A stretch of DNA of 64,000 bases from Promicromonospora panici (GTDB lineage: Bacteria > Actinomycetota > Actinomycetes > Actinomycetales > Cellulomonadaceae): NCBI RefSeq assembly GCF_900608595.1, contig NZ_UWYY01000015.1, positions 124,001 through 188,000 on the forward strand. Direction: 5' to 3'. This document shows positions 30,782 to 38,049 of this stretch, piece after piece. How positions within the stretch are numbered: position 1 is the stretch's first letter; each line of letters begins with the position of its first letter. Position numbers and translations under genes: made by a program. A model generated the notes under the pieces. That model was given only the letters and a program-made list of their open reading frames with translations. It searched no databases and was not told the DNA's origin.

Positions 30782-33103
30782 TTAGTAGGCACGGATCTCC
30801 TCCACGTCCAGTGGCGCATCCGGAAAGGTCAGCCGCACGACAGAGGCCCGGCACGGCTCGAACTCGAGCCGGACCGACGTCTCCGCACCGCCCGGGCCGG
30901 CCTCATGGAGGGGCTCGAACACGCGGCCGTCCGTCCCGGTCTCGACGAGCCACGGCTGCTTCGGCACCTCGGCGAACACGATGACGATCCGGCTGATCTC
31001 GTAGGAGAACTCCGGGATCGCCGCGATCCACTCCCCGGGTCCGCGCAAGGCCGCCCGCCAGAACGTGCCGCTGCCGAGCGCGGTGACGTTGCTGCCCTCG
31101 TGACCGGGCTGCGCGCTGCACGCGGTGACCGGCCGGGACGCGGTCAACGAGGCCTCACCCGTCCCGGCAGGTAGGTCGGTGACGTACGGAGCGGATGGCG
31201 CGAGCCGCCGGGCGTGCTGCGGAGTGCGCTGCGGCCTGGCCGGCCCCGTCGCGACGAGGTCCAGCTCGGCGGACAGCAGGCCGGGCGACGTCGCGCGGAT
31301 GCGTTGAGCGCCGGGCTCGTACGAGCGGAGCTCGATCGCGCCCGCGCCGTCCCACAGGCCGTCGGTCTCGGGAGACAGCGTGATGCTGCGACCCGAGGGG
31401 AACAGGCCTCCGCCGTCGACGACGGTGAGGGTCACGGCCCGGTCGTCAGCGACGCGGGCGCCGCCGGAATCGAGGAGCTCCACCACGAGCCGCACGTCGC
31501 CCGTGCCGTCCGTCGGCATCTTCGGGGCGTCGGAGCTCAGGCGCAGCGCGACCGCGGTACCGGGCTCGGGAAACGACGGCGGCGCGATACCGCGCATCTT
31601 CTCCCGATACCAGTAGTACGGCCTGCGCGGCGTCCGGACGTAGTCGACGAGGCCCTGGAGCCCCGCGCCCGGCGCTATCGACTTGTAGTGGAAGGCGCAC
31701 CACAGGATCTTGCCCGAGCGCCACGGGTGGTCGACCTCGACGCCGTGCTCCGACGTCACCTCGTACTCTCCCGGGCCCCGGCCGCGGACGCCGTGGTACT
31801 CCGAGACGAGGTTCGGGATGCCCTGGTCGTGGAAGATCTCGGCGCCGTCGCCGTTGTAGCCGGCGAGGTCGCCGAGGACGTCGAAGCCCTTGCGCTGCGC
31901 GCCGCCGACCGCGGCCGGGCGCGTCGGGTCGAGCACGTGTGATAGGTCCACCAGCTCGCTCGTCAGCGCCTTCGCCTTGCCGATCACGTGGTCGTCGCTG
32001 AAGAAGGCCTCGTTGCCGACGCTCCAGGTGACGATGCTCGGGTGGTTGCGGTGGGTGCGGATCATCTCCCGCAGGGCGCGGCGCAGGCTCTCCTCGAACT
32101 TCGGCTCGTCCTCTTGGTGCACCGGGTAGGCGCTGGCGAACCAGTAGCCCTCGACGTTCTCGCCGCCGATGCCCCAGAAGTGCAGCTCGGACCAGAACAG
32201 GAGCCCCTGCCGGTCGTACTCCTCCGCGAAGTAGGAATGGTGGGGGTAGTGGGAGCCGCGGACGATGTTCATGCCCAGGTCCTTGACCATGGCGACGTCG
32301 CGGCGGATCCCGGCGCGCGTCCCGGCGTCGCCCCAGCCGCCCCGGTTCTGGTGCACGTTGGCGCCGTGCAGGTCGAGGCGCTCGCCGTTGAGGAAGAACC
32401 CGCGGTCGGCGGTGAACTCGAACCAGCGCACGCCGAACGCTGTCGCTTGCCGGTCGCGCACTCTGCCGTCGACGACGATCGACACGGTCAGCGTGTACAG
32501 GTGCGGATGGTCCGGATGCCACAGCACCGGCTGGTCGACGGCGCCCGCGAGCTCGACCACGGCGGTCTCGCCGGCCGCGATCGTCCGCCGCACCTGCGCG
32601 GATGACGCGACCGGGCCGCCGTCGTCGGAGACGGCCGCAGTGAGGACGGCGGAGACGGTGACCTCGACCGGACCGGGCTCGTCGTTGACGACCTCGACCG
32701 AGGCGTTCACCTCGGCACGCTCGGCGTCGACCACCGGGGTGGTCACGCCGATGCCGTCGTTGGGCCCGGCGGCGACGGCGTCCGAGATGTCGACGACGAA
32801 CGGCGTGTAGCCGCCCTCGTGGCGCCCGACGAGCCGCCCGTTGACGAACACCTCGGCGACCTGGAACACCCCGAGGAACTCCACGGCCACCCAATTGCCG
32901 ATCCACGCCTCCGGCACATCGATGCACCGGCGGTAGCAGCCGTGGCCGACGTAGAACCGGGGCTCGCGGAAGTCGGGCAGGTCGAAGGAGTGGGGGAGCC
33001 CGACGTCGTACCACTCAGGACTGGGGGACTTGAGCTCGGCACCGGAGTGCTCGCCGTAGTCGAACGTCCAGTCGTCGTTGATGAAGCGCTGCTCACGGAT
33101 CAT
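30782..33103 (-). CDS. Glycoside hydrolase family 2 (beta-galactosidase-type)
   Basis: 773 residues, no signal peptide. The N-terminal sugar-binding domain (DDWTFDYGE...WYDVGLPHSFDLPD, CYRRCIDVP, VAEVFVNGRLVGRHEGGYTPFVVDIS), immunoglobulin-like domain and TIM barrel are in family order. LDLHGANVHQNRGGWGDAGTRAG and WSVGNEAFF contain the acid/base Glu365; LVSEYHGVRG contains the nucleophile Glu435. The barrel is followed by a C-terminal beta region (to residue 773) that could bind carbohydrate. Beta-galactosidase, beta-glucuronidase or beta-mannosidase activity are all possible. Start ATG 33103 follows TGAGAGGCC; the longer N-terminal extension lacks a site. Confidence 0.92.
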   Translation of the reverse strand: MIREQRFINDDWTFDYGEHSGAELKSPSPEWYDVGLPHSFDLPDFREPRFYVGHGCYRRCIDVPEAWIGNWVAVEFLGVFQVAEVFVNGRLVGRHEGGYTPFVVDISDAVAAGPNDGIGVTTPVVDAERAEVNASVEVVNDEPGPVEVTVSAVLTAAVSDDGGPVASSAQVRRTIAAGETAVVELAGAVDQPVLWHPDHPHLYTLTVSIVVDGRVRDRQATAFGVRWFEFTADRGFFLNGERLDLHGANVHQNRGGWGDAGTRAGIRRDVAMVKDLGMNIVRGSHYPHHSYFAEEYDRQGLLFWSELHFWGIGGENVEGYWFASAYPVHQEDEPKFEESLRRALREMIRTHRNHPSIVTWSVGNEAFFSDDHVIGKAKALTSELVDLSHVLDPTRPAAVGGAQRKGFDVLGDLAGYNGDGAEIFHDQGIPNLVSEYHGVRGRGPGEYEVTSEHGVEVDHPWRSGKILWCAFHYKSIAPGAGLQGLVDYVRTPRRPYYWYREKMRGIAPPSFPEPGTAVALRLSSDAPKMPTDGTGDVRLVVELLDSGGARVADDRAVTLTVVDGGGLFPSGRSITLSPETDGLWDGAGAIELRSYEPGAQRIRATSPGLLSAELDLVATGPARPQRTPQHARRLAPSAPYVTDLPAGTGEASLTASRPVTACSAQPGHEGSNVTALGSGTFWRAALRGPGEWIAAIPEFSYEISRIVIVFAEVPKQPWLVETGTDGRVFEPLHEAGPGGAETSVRLEFEPCRASVVRLTFPDAPLDVEEIRAY

Positions 33104-33140
33104 GCGGTCCGGCCTCTCAGGGTTCTCGGGTGCCGGAGGT

Positions 33141-33164
33141 GGGCCGCCCACGCGTGGACGGCCC
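33141..33164. other. 24-bp inverted repeat between SBP and GH2 genes
   Basis: A near-perfect self-complementary stretch (one mismatched pair in 12) lies 22 bp after the binding-protein stop and 38 bp before the GH2 start. Such hairpins often stabilise or partly terminate the upstream message, giving more binding protein than enzyme. Confidence 0.6.
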
Positions 33165-33185
33165 GCCTCGGTAGTGCGGGTGGGA

Positions 33186-34835
33186 CTACTTGGTGGCGTC
33201 CCAGGCCTCCTGGTAGATCTCGACGTACCGGTCGGCGCCGAGGTTGATGAGGTCCTGCTGGAAGGCGGCCCAGTCCTCGTCGCTCTCGATGTCGCGGGCG
33301 CCGGTGACGAACTCGGCGCTCGCCTGGACGACGAAGTTCTCCACGTTGGTCTGGATCGTGGCGAGCTCCCGCGCGGTGTCGCCGGTCACGATGACGTCCC
33401 AGTACGGGAATGCCTCGTCGGACTCGTGGCCCTCGTAGAGCTTCGTGGCCTCGAACAGGCGGCGCTCATAACCGGCAGGGTCGTAGATCTCGGCGGAGTA
33501 GACCTGCCGCTCCCGGAACTCCGCGTCGGTGAAGTACTGCCCGATCGCGCCCCAGGAGTTGTTCAGGCCCTCGCCCTCGGGCGGCGTGAGGGCCTTGAAC
33601 AGCGGCTCGAGGGTCTCGTCGAGGGCCACGTCGCCCGCTTCGGGCTTGACCCAGTTGACGCCCTCGAGACCGTACTCGGCCAGCATGTGGCCGTCGTACG
33701 AGACCATGAAGTCCACGATCTGCATCAGCTTGCGCTGCTTGGCCTCGCTGGAGCGGTTCGTGATGACGAAGGACGCGCCGTTCGCGCTGTTGCTCCCGCT
33801 GTAGAACGTGCCGTCGCCGTTCGGCCCGGCGAGCGGCGGGACCGCGTCGTACTGCGCGTAGCGCCCGTCCTCGTTGTCCTTGTTGACGAAGCCCGGGTGC
33901 AGGACGGTGGCCGATCCGAGGATCACGCCGTCCGCGCTGTTCCCCTTGGCGGTGAGCGCCTCGGGGTTCTGCGTGAAGGCGGCCTCGTCGATCAGGCCGT
34001 CCTCGTACAGGGAGGTGACGTAGGAGATCCCGGCCCGCCACTCGTCACGGGTGGGCTGCAGGACGACCTCGTCACCCAGGGCGCCGAGCGAGGACGGGTT
34101 GCCGGCGTCCGCGTTCGCGTACCTGGCCGCGGTGTAGACGAACGGGTTCATCAGGTACGGGAGGGGCGAGCTGCCGACGTCCGTGGAGAGGGGGATCTCG
34201 TCGGCCTTGCCGTTGCCGTTGGGGTCCTGCGTCTTGAACGCCTCGAGCACCGTCCGCAGCTCCTCGGGCGTGGTGGGCTGCTCGAGGCCGAGCTTCTCCA
34301 GCCAGGCGGAGTTCATCCACAGCTTCGCCGGGTACGAGCAGTGGAAGCAGTCGTTCCACGTGGGAATGCCCCAGATGGTCCCGTCCGAGGCCGTCGCCAT
34401 CTGCTTGAAGTTGGGCTCCTTCTCGAAGGCGGCGGCGAGGTTCGGGGTGTCCTCGCCGATGAGGTCGTCGAGTGGCAGGAGCACACCCTGACCGCCGAGC
34501 TTCACCAGCTCTTCGTTGCTGAACTGGTCGACCCACGGGATGAGCATGTAGGCGTCTGGGTACTCACCGCTGGCGAGGGAGACCTGCCGCTTCTCCGCGG
34601 CAGCGGTCGCGTCGTAGGTGGTGGTCTCGAACTGGAGGTCAACGTCGAACTTCTCTTCGAGAACCTTGGTGAACGCGTTCTCGTCCAGATCCATGTCGGG
34701 GTTCTGGGGGGCGAAGATCGTGATCACGTCGTCCGGAGAGGTCTCCGGCCCCGACGAGCACGCGGTGAGCGCGCCCGCGGATACTGTCAGGGCCGCTGCG
34801 GCGGCTCCCGCTCGGGCAAGTCTGCTGGTCATCAT
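33186..34835 (-). CDS. Extracellular sugar-binding lipoprotein (LplA/LipO-type SBP)
   Basis: 549 residues. The N-terminus MMTSRLARAGAAAAALTVSAGALTACSS is a lipoprotein signal with lipobox LTAC, so lipidation at Cys and surface anchoring are expected. The mature part (ITIFAPQNPDMDLDENAFTKVLEEKFDVDLQFE...) belongs to the large family 1 binding proteins of the LipO/YtcQ group, which accompany LplB/LplC-type permeases and bind complex oligosaccharides. GYFxx-like aromatic residues are frequent. ATG 34835 (or 34832) is preceded by GAAAGG. It sits 89 bp downstream of the second permease; no ATPase gene is in the operon, so a shared MsmX-like ATPase encoded elsewhere is likely. Confidence 0.93.
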   Translation of the reverse strand: MMTSRLARAGAAAAALTVSAGALTACSSGPETSPDDVITIFAPQNPDMDLDENAFTKVLEEKFDVDLQFETTTYDATAAAEKRQVSLASGEYPDAYMLIPWVDQFSNEELVKLGGQGVLLPLDDLIGEDTPNLAAAFEKEPNFKQMATASDGTIWGIPTWNDCFHCSYPAKLWMNSAWLEKLGLEQPTTPEELRTVLEAFKTQDPNGNGKADEIPLSTDVGSSPLPYLMNPFVYTAARYANADAGNPSSLGALGDEVVLQPTRDEWRAGISYVTSLYEDGLIDEAAFTQNPEALTAKGNSADGVILGSATVLHPGFVNKDNEDGRYAQYDAVPPLAGPNGDGTFYSGSNSANGASFVITNRSSEAKQRKLMQIVDFMVSYDGHMLAEYGLEGVNWVKPEAGDVALDETLEPLFKALTPPEGEGLNNSWGAIGQYFTDAEFRERQVYSAEIYDPAGYERRLFEATKLYEGHESDEAFPYWDVIVTGDTARELATIQTNVENFVVQASAEFVTGARDIESDEDWAAFQQDLINLGADRYVEIYQEAWDATK

Positions 34836-34860
34836 CGACCGCCTTTCATCGTTGAACCGT

Positions 34861-34894
34861 TGGGTGGGACTGATGGGTGAGTGGAACTGATGGG
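34861..34894. repeat. Tandem 17-bp duplication upstream of the SBP gene
   Basis: TGGGTGGGACTGATGGG (34861-34877) is followed directly by TGAGTGGAACTGATGGG (34878-34894), 15 of 17 identical. It lies in the gap between the second permease and the lipoprotein gene, in the message leader of the latter. Confidence 0.85.
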
Positions 34895-34924
34895 GCGGAG
34901 AGCTGGTTGGGGAGCGCGAACGGA

Positions 34925-35884
34925 TCAGCCCTTGACCGAGCCGATCATCACGCCCTTGGTGAAGTGGCGGGCCACGAACGGGTAGGCGAGCATGACCGGC
35001 ACGGTGGAGATGACGATGAGCGAGAACTTCATGAGGTCGGCGAGCTGCTGACGCTCCAGCTGGTTCGCGAGGTCGGTCCCCCCGGCATTGGCGTTGAGGA
35101 CGAGGATGTTCCGGAGCACGAGCTGCAGCGGATAGAGATCCTCGTCGCGGAGGTAGATCAGCGCGCTGAAGTACTGGTTCCACTGCCCGACGCCGTACAT
35201 GAGCGCGATGACCGCCAGCAGCGGTTTCGACAGCGGCAGCACCACCGACCACAGGAACCGCAGATCGCTGGCGCCGTCGAGCTGGGCGGCCTCGTAGAGC
35301 TCCCCGGGGATCGACGCCCGGAAGTAGGTTGCCGCGATCAGCACCTGCCAGGCCCCGAGCGCGCCGGGGATGACCATCGCCCACCGGGTGTCGAGCATCC
35401 CGAGTGACTGCACGACCATGTAGGTGGGGATCAGTCCTCCGCTGAACAGCATCGTGAACAGGACGCCGCCGGTCAGCACGCGCCGCCCCACGAGGTCGGA
35501 ACGCGAGAGCGGGTAGGCGATCATGACCGTCAGGGCGAGGCTGATCACGGTCCCGACGACGACGTACAACAGCGAGTTGCCGAAGCCGGTGAGGACGGCG
35601 GAGTTGTCCAGCACCGCCTGGTACCCACGGAGCGTGAAGTCGACCGGCCACAGGAACACCCGTCCGCCAGAGACCGCCGCGGGACTTGAGAAGGAGCTGG
35701 CCAGGACGTTGATCAGCGGGACGAGCACGACGAGCAGGAAGGTCGTCAGGAGGATGTAGATCCCCGCCATGAAGACCTGGTCGAAGCCGGTCTCGGGCAT
35801 CCGGCGGGGGCGGCGGCGGGGCTTTCGGTGCTCGGTGTCCGGCTCGGTCCGGAGGTCGGGCCGGGTCGTGGTCTTGAAGGTCAT
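34925..35884 (-). CDS. Carbohydrate ABC transporter permease (LplC/YtcP-type)
   Basis: 319 residues, six membrane spans. Hydrophobic N-terminal helix (VFMAGIYILLTTFLLVVLVPLINVLASSFSS) and the coupling loop IPGELYEAAQLDGASDLRFLWSVVLPLSKP (EAA motif) define a MalG-type sugar permease; the C-terminal QLERQQLADLMKFSLIVISTVPVMLAYPFVARHFTKGVMIGSVKG is the typical end of YtcP/LplC proteins. Start ATG 35884 has GAAGGGAG upstream. It follows the partner permease after 14 bp and forms the translocation channel with it. Confidence 0.94.
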   Translation of the reverse strand: MTFKTTTRPDLRTEPDTEHRKPRRRPRRMPETGFDQVFMAGIYILLTTFLLVVLVPLINVLASSFSSPAAVSGGRVFLWPVDFTLRGYQAVLDNSAVLTGFGNSLLYVVVGTVISLALTVMIAYPLSRSDLVGRRVLTGGVLFTMLFSGGLIPTYMVVQSLGMLDTRWAMVIPGALGAWQVLIAATYFRASIPGELYEAAQLDGASDLRFLWSVVLPLSKPLLAVIALMYGVGQWNQYFSALIYLRDEDLYPLQLVLRNILVLNANAGGTDLANQLERQQLADLMKFSLIVISTVPVMLAYPFVARHFTKGVMIGSVKG

Positions 35885-35898
35885 GGCAGGCGCTCCCT

Positions 35899-36870
35899 TC
35901 ACCACAGCCCGTTGCCAGTCACGCGCTTGGAGACGGTGTTGACGGCCAGGAGCAGGATGAGATTGATGACGGAGTTGAACAGCCCGATCGCCGTCGCGAG
36001 GCTGAAGTCGGCGCTGAGCAGGCCGATCTTGTACGTGTAGGTCGCGATGATCTCCGACTGCGAGAGATTGAGGGGGTTCTGCAGCAGGAAGGCCTTCTCG
36101 AAGCCGATCGCCATGATGTTGCCGACGCTCAGGATCATCACGACCACTACCGTCGGCGCGATCCCGGGCAGGTCGATGTGCCAGATCTTCTGCAGGCGGT
36201 TGGCCCCGTCGAGGCGGGCGGCCTCGTACAGGCTCGGGTCGATGCCGGCGAGCGCGGCCATGAAGATGATCGCCGAGTATCCGGTGGTCTGCCAGATGTC
36301 GCTCCAGACGTAGACGTGCCGGAACGAGTCGGGGTCGGCAAGCAGGTTCGAAGGGGCGCCGAAGAAGCCGAGGAAGTCGGCCATGAACCCGATACGCGGC
36401 GAGAAGATCAGGATGACCATCGACACGACGATGACCGTCGAGAGGAAGTGCGGCGCGTAGGTGACCATCTGGACGGTCCGCTTGAAGAAGCGCGCCCGCA
36501 CCTCGTTGAGCGCCAGCGCCAGGATGACAGGGATCGGGAACCCGGCCAGGAAGCCGTAGAGGCTCAGGACCAGCGTGTTGCCGATGAGATCCCACGCGAC
36601 CGGGTTGGCGAAGAACCGTTCGAAGTTCTCGAGCCCGACCCATGGGCTGCCCCAGATCCCGCCGACTACGTTGTATTCCTTGAACGCGATCACGTTGTTC
36701 GCCATCGGGATGTACTCGAAGACGATCAGGTACGCCACCGGGAGGACGAGCAGCACGTAGAGCTGCCAGTGCCGGCGCAGGCTGCGTTCCAGGGACCGTC
36801 GGGTGCTCGCCCGATGGGCCTCGCGGGTGCCCGGGGGAGCCGCCGCCCGGCGGTCCAGCACGGCCGTCAT
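35899..36870 (-). CDS. Carbohydrate ABC transporter permease (LplB-type), first gene of operon
   Basis: About 323 residues. Membrane spans begin at WQLYVLLVLPVAYLIVFEYIPMANNVIAFKEYN; the EAA loop is IDPSLYEAARLDGANRLQKIWHIDLPGIAPT; the C-terminus SKRVTGNGLW is characteristic of LplB proteins. Start ATG 36870 is used because upstream codons lie inside two operator sites. This start overlaps the stop of a nine-codon leader frame (36867-36896) that has the strong site AAAGGAG, so coupling is plausible. Promoter and tandem operators precede it. Confidence 0.93.
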   Translation of the reverse strand: MTAVLDRRAAAPPGTREAHRASTRRSLERSLRRHWQLYVLLVLPVAYLIVFEYIPMANNVIAFKEYNVVGGIWGSPWVGLENFERFFANPVAWDLIGNTLVLSLYGFLAGFPIPVILALALNEVRARFFKRTVQMVTYAPHFLSTVIVVSMVILIFSPRIGFMADFLGFFGAPSNLLADPDSFRHVYVWSDIWQTTGYSAIIFMAALAGIDPSLYEAARLDGANRLQKIWHIDLPGIAPTVVVVMILSVGNIMAIGFEKAFLLQNPLNLSQSEIIATYTYKIGLLSADFSLATAIGLFNSVINLILLLAVNTVSKRVTGNGLW

Positions 36871-36896
36871 CGGGCCGCTGCCTTTGTTGTCATCAT
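36867..36896 (-). CDS. Nine-codon leader frame coupled to the permease start
   Basis: ATGATG begins two bases after AAAGGAG (36899-36905) and encodes MMTTKAAAR before a TGA that overlaps the permease ATG (ATGA at 36870-36867). The permease itself has only a weak AAAGG nine bases away. The small frame may serve to load ribosomes for the permease. It could also be incidental; no amino-acid bias suggests attenuation. Confidence 0.4.
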   Translation of the reverse strand: MMTTKAAAR

Positions 36897-36914
36897 CGCT
36901 CCTTTGCGATCTGG

Positions 36915-36930
36915 CCGTGAACATTCACGG
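36915..36930. promoter_or_regulatory. LacI-type operator 1 before the transporter operon
   Basis: CCGTGAA-CA-TTCACGG, perfect 7-bp arms with 2-bp spacer. It lies in the transcribed leader downstream of the predicted -10 (36944-36949). Confidence 0.8.
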
Positions 36931-36931
36931 G

Positions 36932-36947
36932 CCGTGAAGGTTCACGG
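36932..36947. promoter_or_regulatory. LacI-type operator 2 before the transporter operon
   Basis: CCGTGAA-GG-TTCACGG, one base after operator 1 (17-bp centre-to-centre distance). It overlaps the -10 hexamer TACCGT, so binding would block RNA polymerase. Confidence 0.85.
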
Positions 36948-36973
36948 TAGAGACAGTTCTCCATCGTTGTCAA
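36944..36973 (-). promoter_or_regulatory. Promoter of the LplBC-SBP-GH operon
   Basis: On the minus strand: -35 TTGACA (36968-36973), 18-bp spacer, -10 TACCGT (36944-36949). The -35 is a consensus match. The -10 is embedded in operator 2. Confidence 0.75.
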
Positions 36974-37050
36974 TGTGGGTCCACGAGATGGTGGCCGCCT
37001 GTCTGGAAACGGCGTCATCCCGAGAGGGGTCTACGCCGAGATGTCTACAT

Positions 37051-38046
37051 TTATGCCGAGGCGCGCCAGAGAAGCTGGGTGCGGACGGTGCGATGGATCG
37101 GCTCGATCCGCGCGAAATCGGCCTTCGCCAGGATCTCGGCGATGTCCAGCGTGTTCGACGCGATCCCCTCCCGGTCGATGGAGATCGTCGTGAGCTGCGG
37201 GTCGACGGCCTCGCCCAGGGAGAGGCCGTCGACGCCGACGATGCGGACGCTGCCCGGAACGTCGACCCCGAGGGCGTGTGCGCTCCGCACGGCGCCCAGG
37301 GCCATGAGGTCGTTGAACATCAGGACGGCGTCGGTATCCGGGTGCCTGCGCAGGAGCTCCGCGAACGCCTGGCCGCCCCCGGAGATGTTGTCCTCGTCGG
37401 CGACGACGACACCGGTGAGCTGGTCTCCCACCGCGCGCTCGAACCACTCCCTCCGGGGCGTGGGTTCGTAGGCCCCGAACGTTCGCCGCGAGTACCCCGC
37501 GTCTACCATGCCGAACCGGTGTGCGCCGCGCTCACGCAGTGCTCCGACCGCCTCCAAAATCCCCGACTCGAGGTCGACGTGGACCGAGTGGAAGCCCGGC
37601 ACGGTGCTCACGAACTCGAGGTTCACCACCGGTAGGCCGCGGCAGGCCTCGCCGAGGTCGGCCTCGGGCGCTTGGAAGTGTCCGACCACCACGTCGACCT
37701 GGGCAGAGAGCTTGTTCAGGGCATCCGAGCCCTCGTCGCCGTCGGACGCAGCCAACAGGAGCTGCCAGCCGCGTTCGGCGGCGCCCGACAGCATGTCCGC
37801 GGCGATGTCGGTGTAGTACGGGTTGCGGAACGAGGAGACCACGAGCCCCAGCGCGTTCGTCTTCTGCCGGGTCACCAGGTTGCGGGCGAACCGGCTCGGG
37901 CGGTACCCGAGGCGGTCGGCCGCGTCGAGCACGCGTTGCCGGGTCGACACGCTGATGTCAGCCATGTCGTTCATCGCTCGCGTCACGGTCTGCCGGGAGA
38001 CCCCGGCCTCCGCAGCGACGTCGAGGATCGTCACACGTTTGCCCAC
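37051..38046 (-). CDS. LacI-family transcriptional regulator
   Basis: 331 residues. The N-terminal helix-turn-helix VTILDVAAEAGVSRQTVTRAMND...STRQRVLDAADRLGYRPSRFARNL with hinge helix is followed by the periplasmic-binding-protein-like effector domain (GLVVSSFRNPYYTDIAADML, LMFNDLMALGAVRSAHALGVDVPGSVRIVGVDGL). Start GTG 38046 lies 3 bp after the GH95 stop, so the gene is the second cistron of the GH95 operon and would be autoregulated through the operator at 40437. It is the obvious binder of CCGTGAAnnTTCACGG sites; effector probably a sugar released by the cytoplasmic hydrolases. Confidence 0.94.
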   Translation of the reverse strand: MGKRVTILDVAAEAGVSRQTVTRAMNDMADISVSTRQRVLDAADRLGYRPSRFARNLVTRQKTNALGLVVSSFRNPYYTDIAADMLSGAAERGWQLLLAASDGDEGSDALNKLSAQVDVVVGHFQAPEADLGEACRGLPVVNLEFVSTVPGFHSVHVDLESGILEAVGALRERGAHRFGMVDAGYSRRTFGAYEPTPRREWFERAVGDQLTGVVVADEDNISGGGQAFAELLRRHPDTDAVLMFNDLMALGAVRSAHALGVDVPGSVRIVGVDGLSLGEAVDPQLTTISIDREGIASNTLDIAEILAKADFARIEPIHRTVRTQLLWRASA

Positions 38047-38049
38047 CGG

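Noticed and set aside
33078..34880. 600-codon + strand frame
   Set aside because: Antisense to the sugar-binding lipoprotein, which has a lipobox and ribosome site; the + frame has neither.
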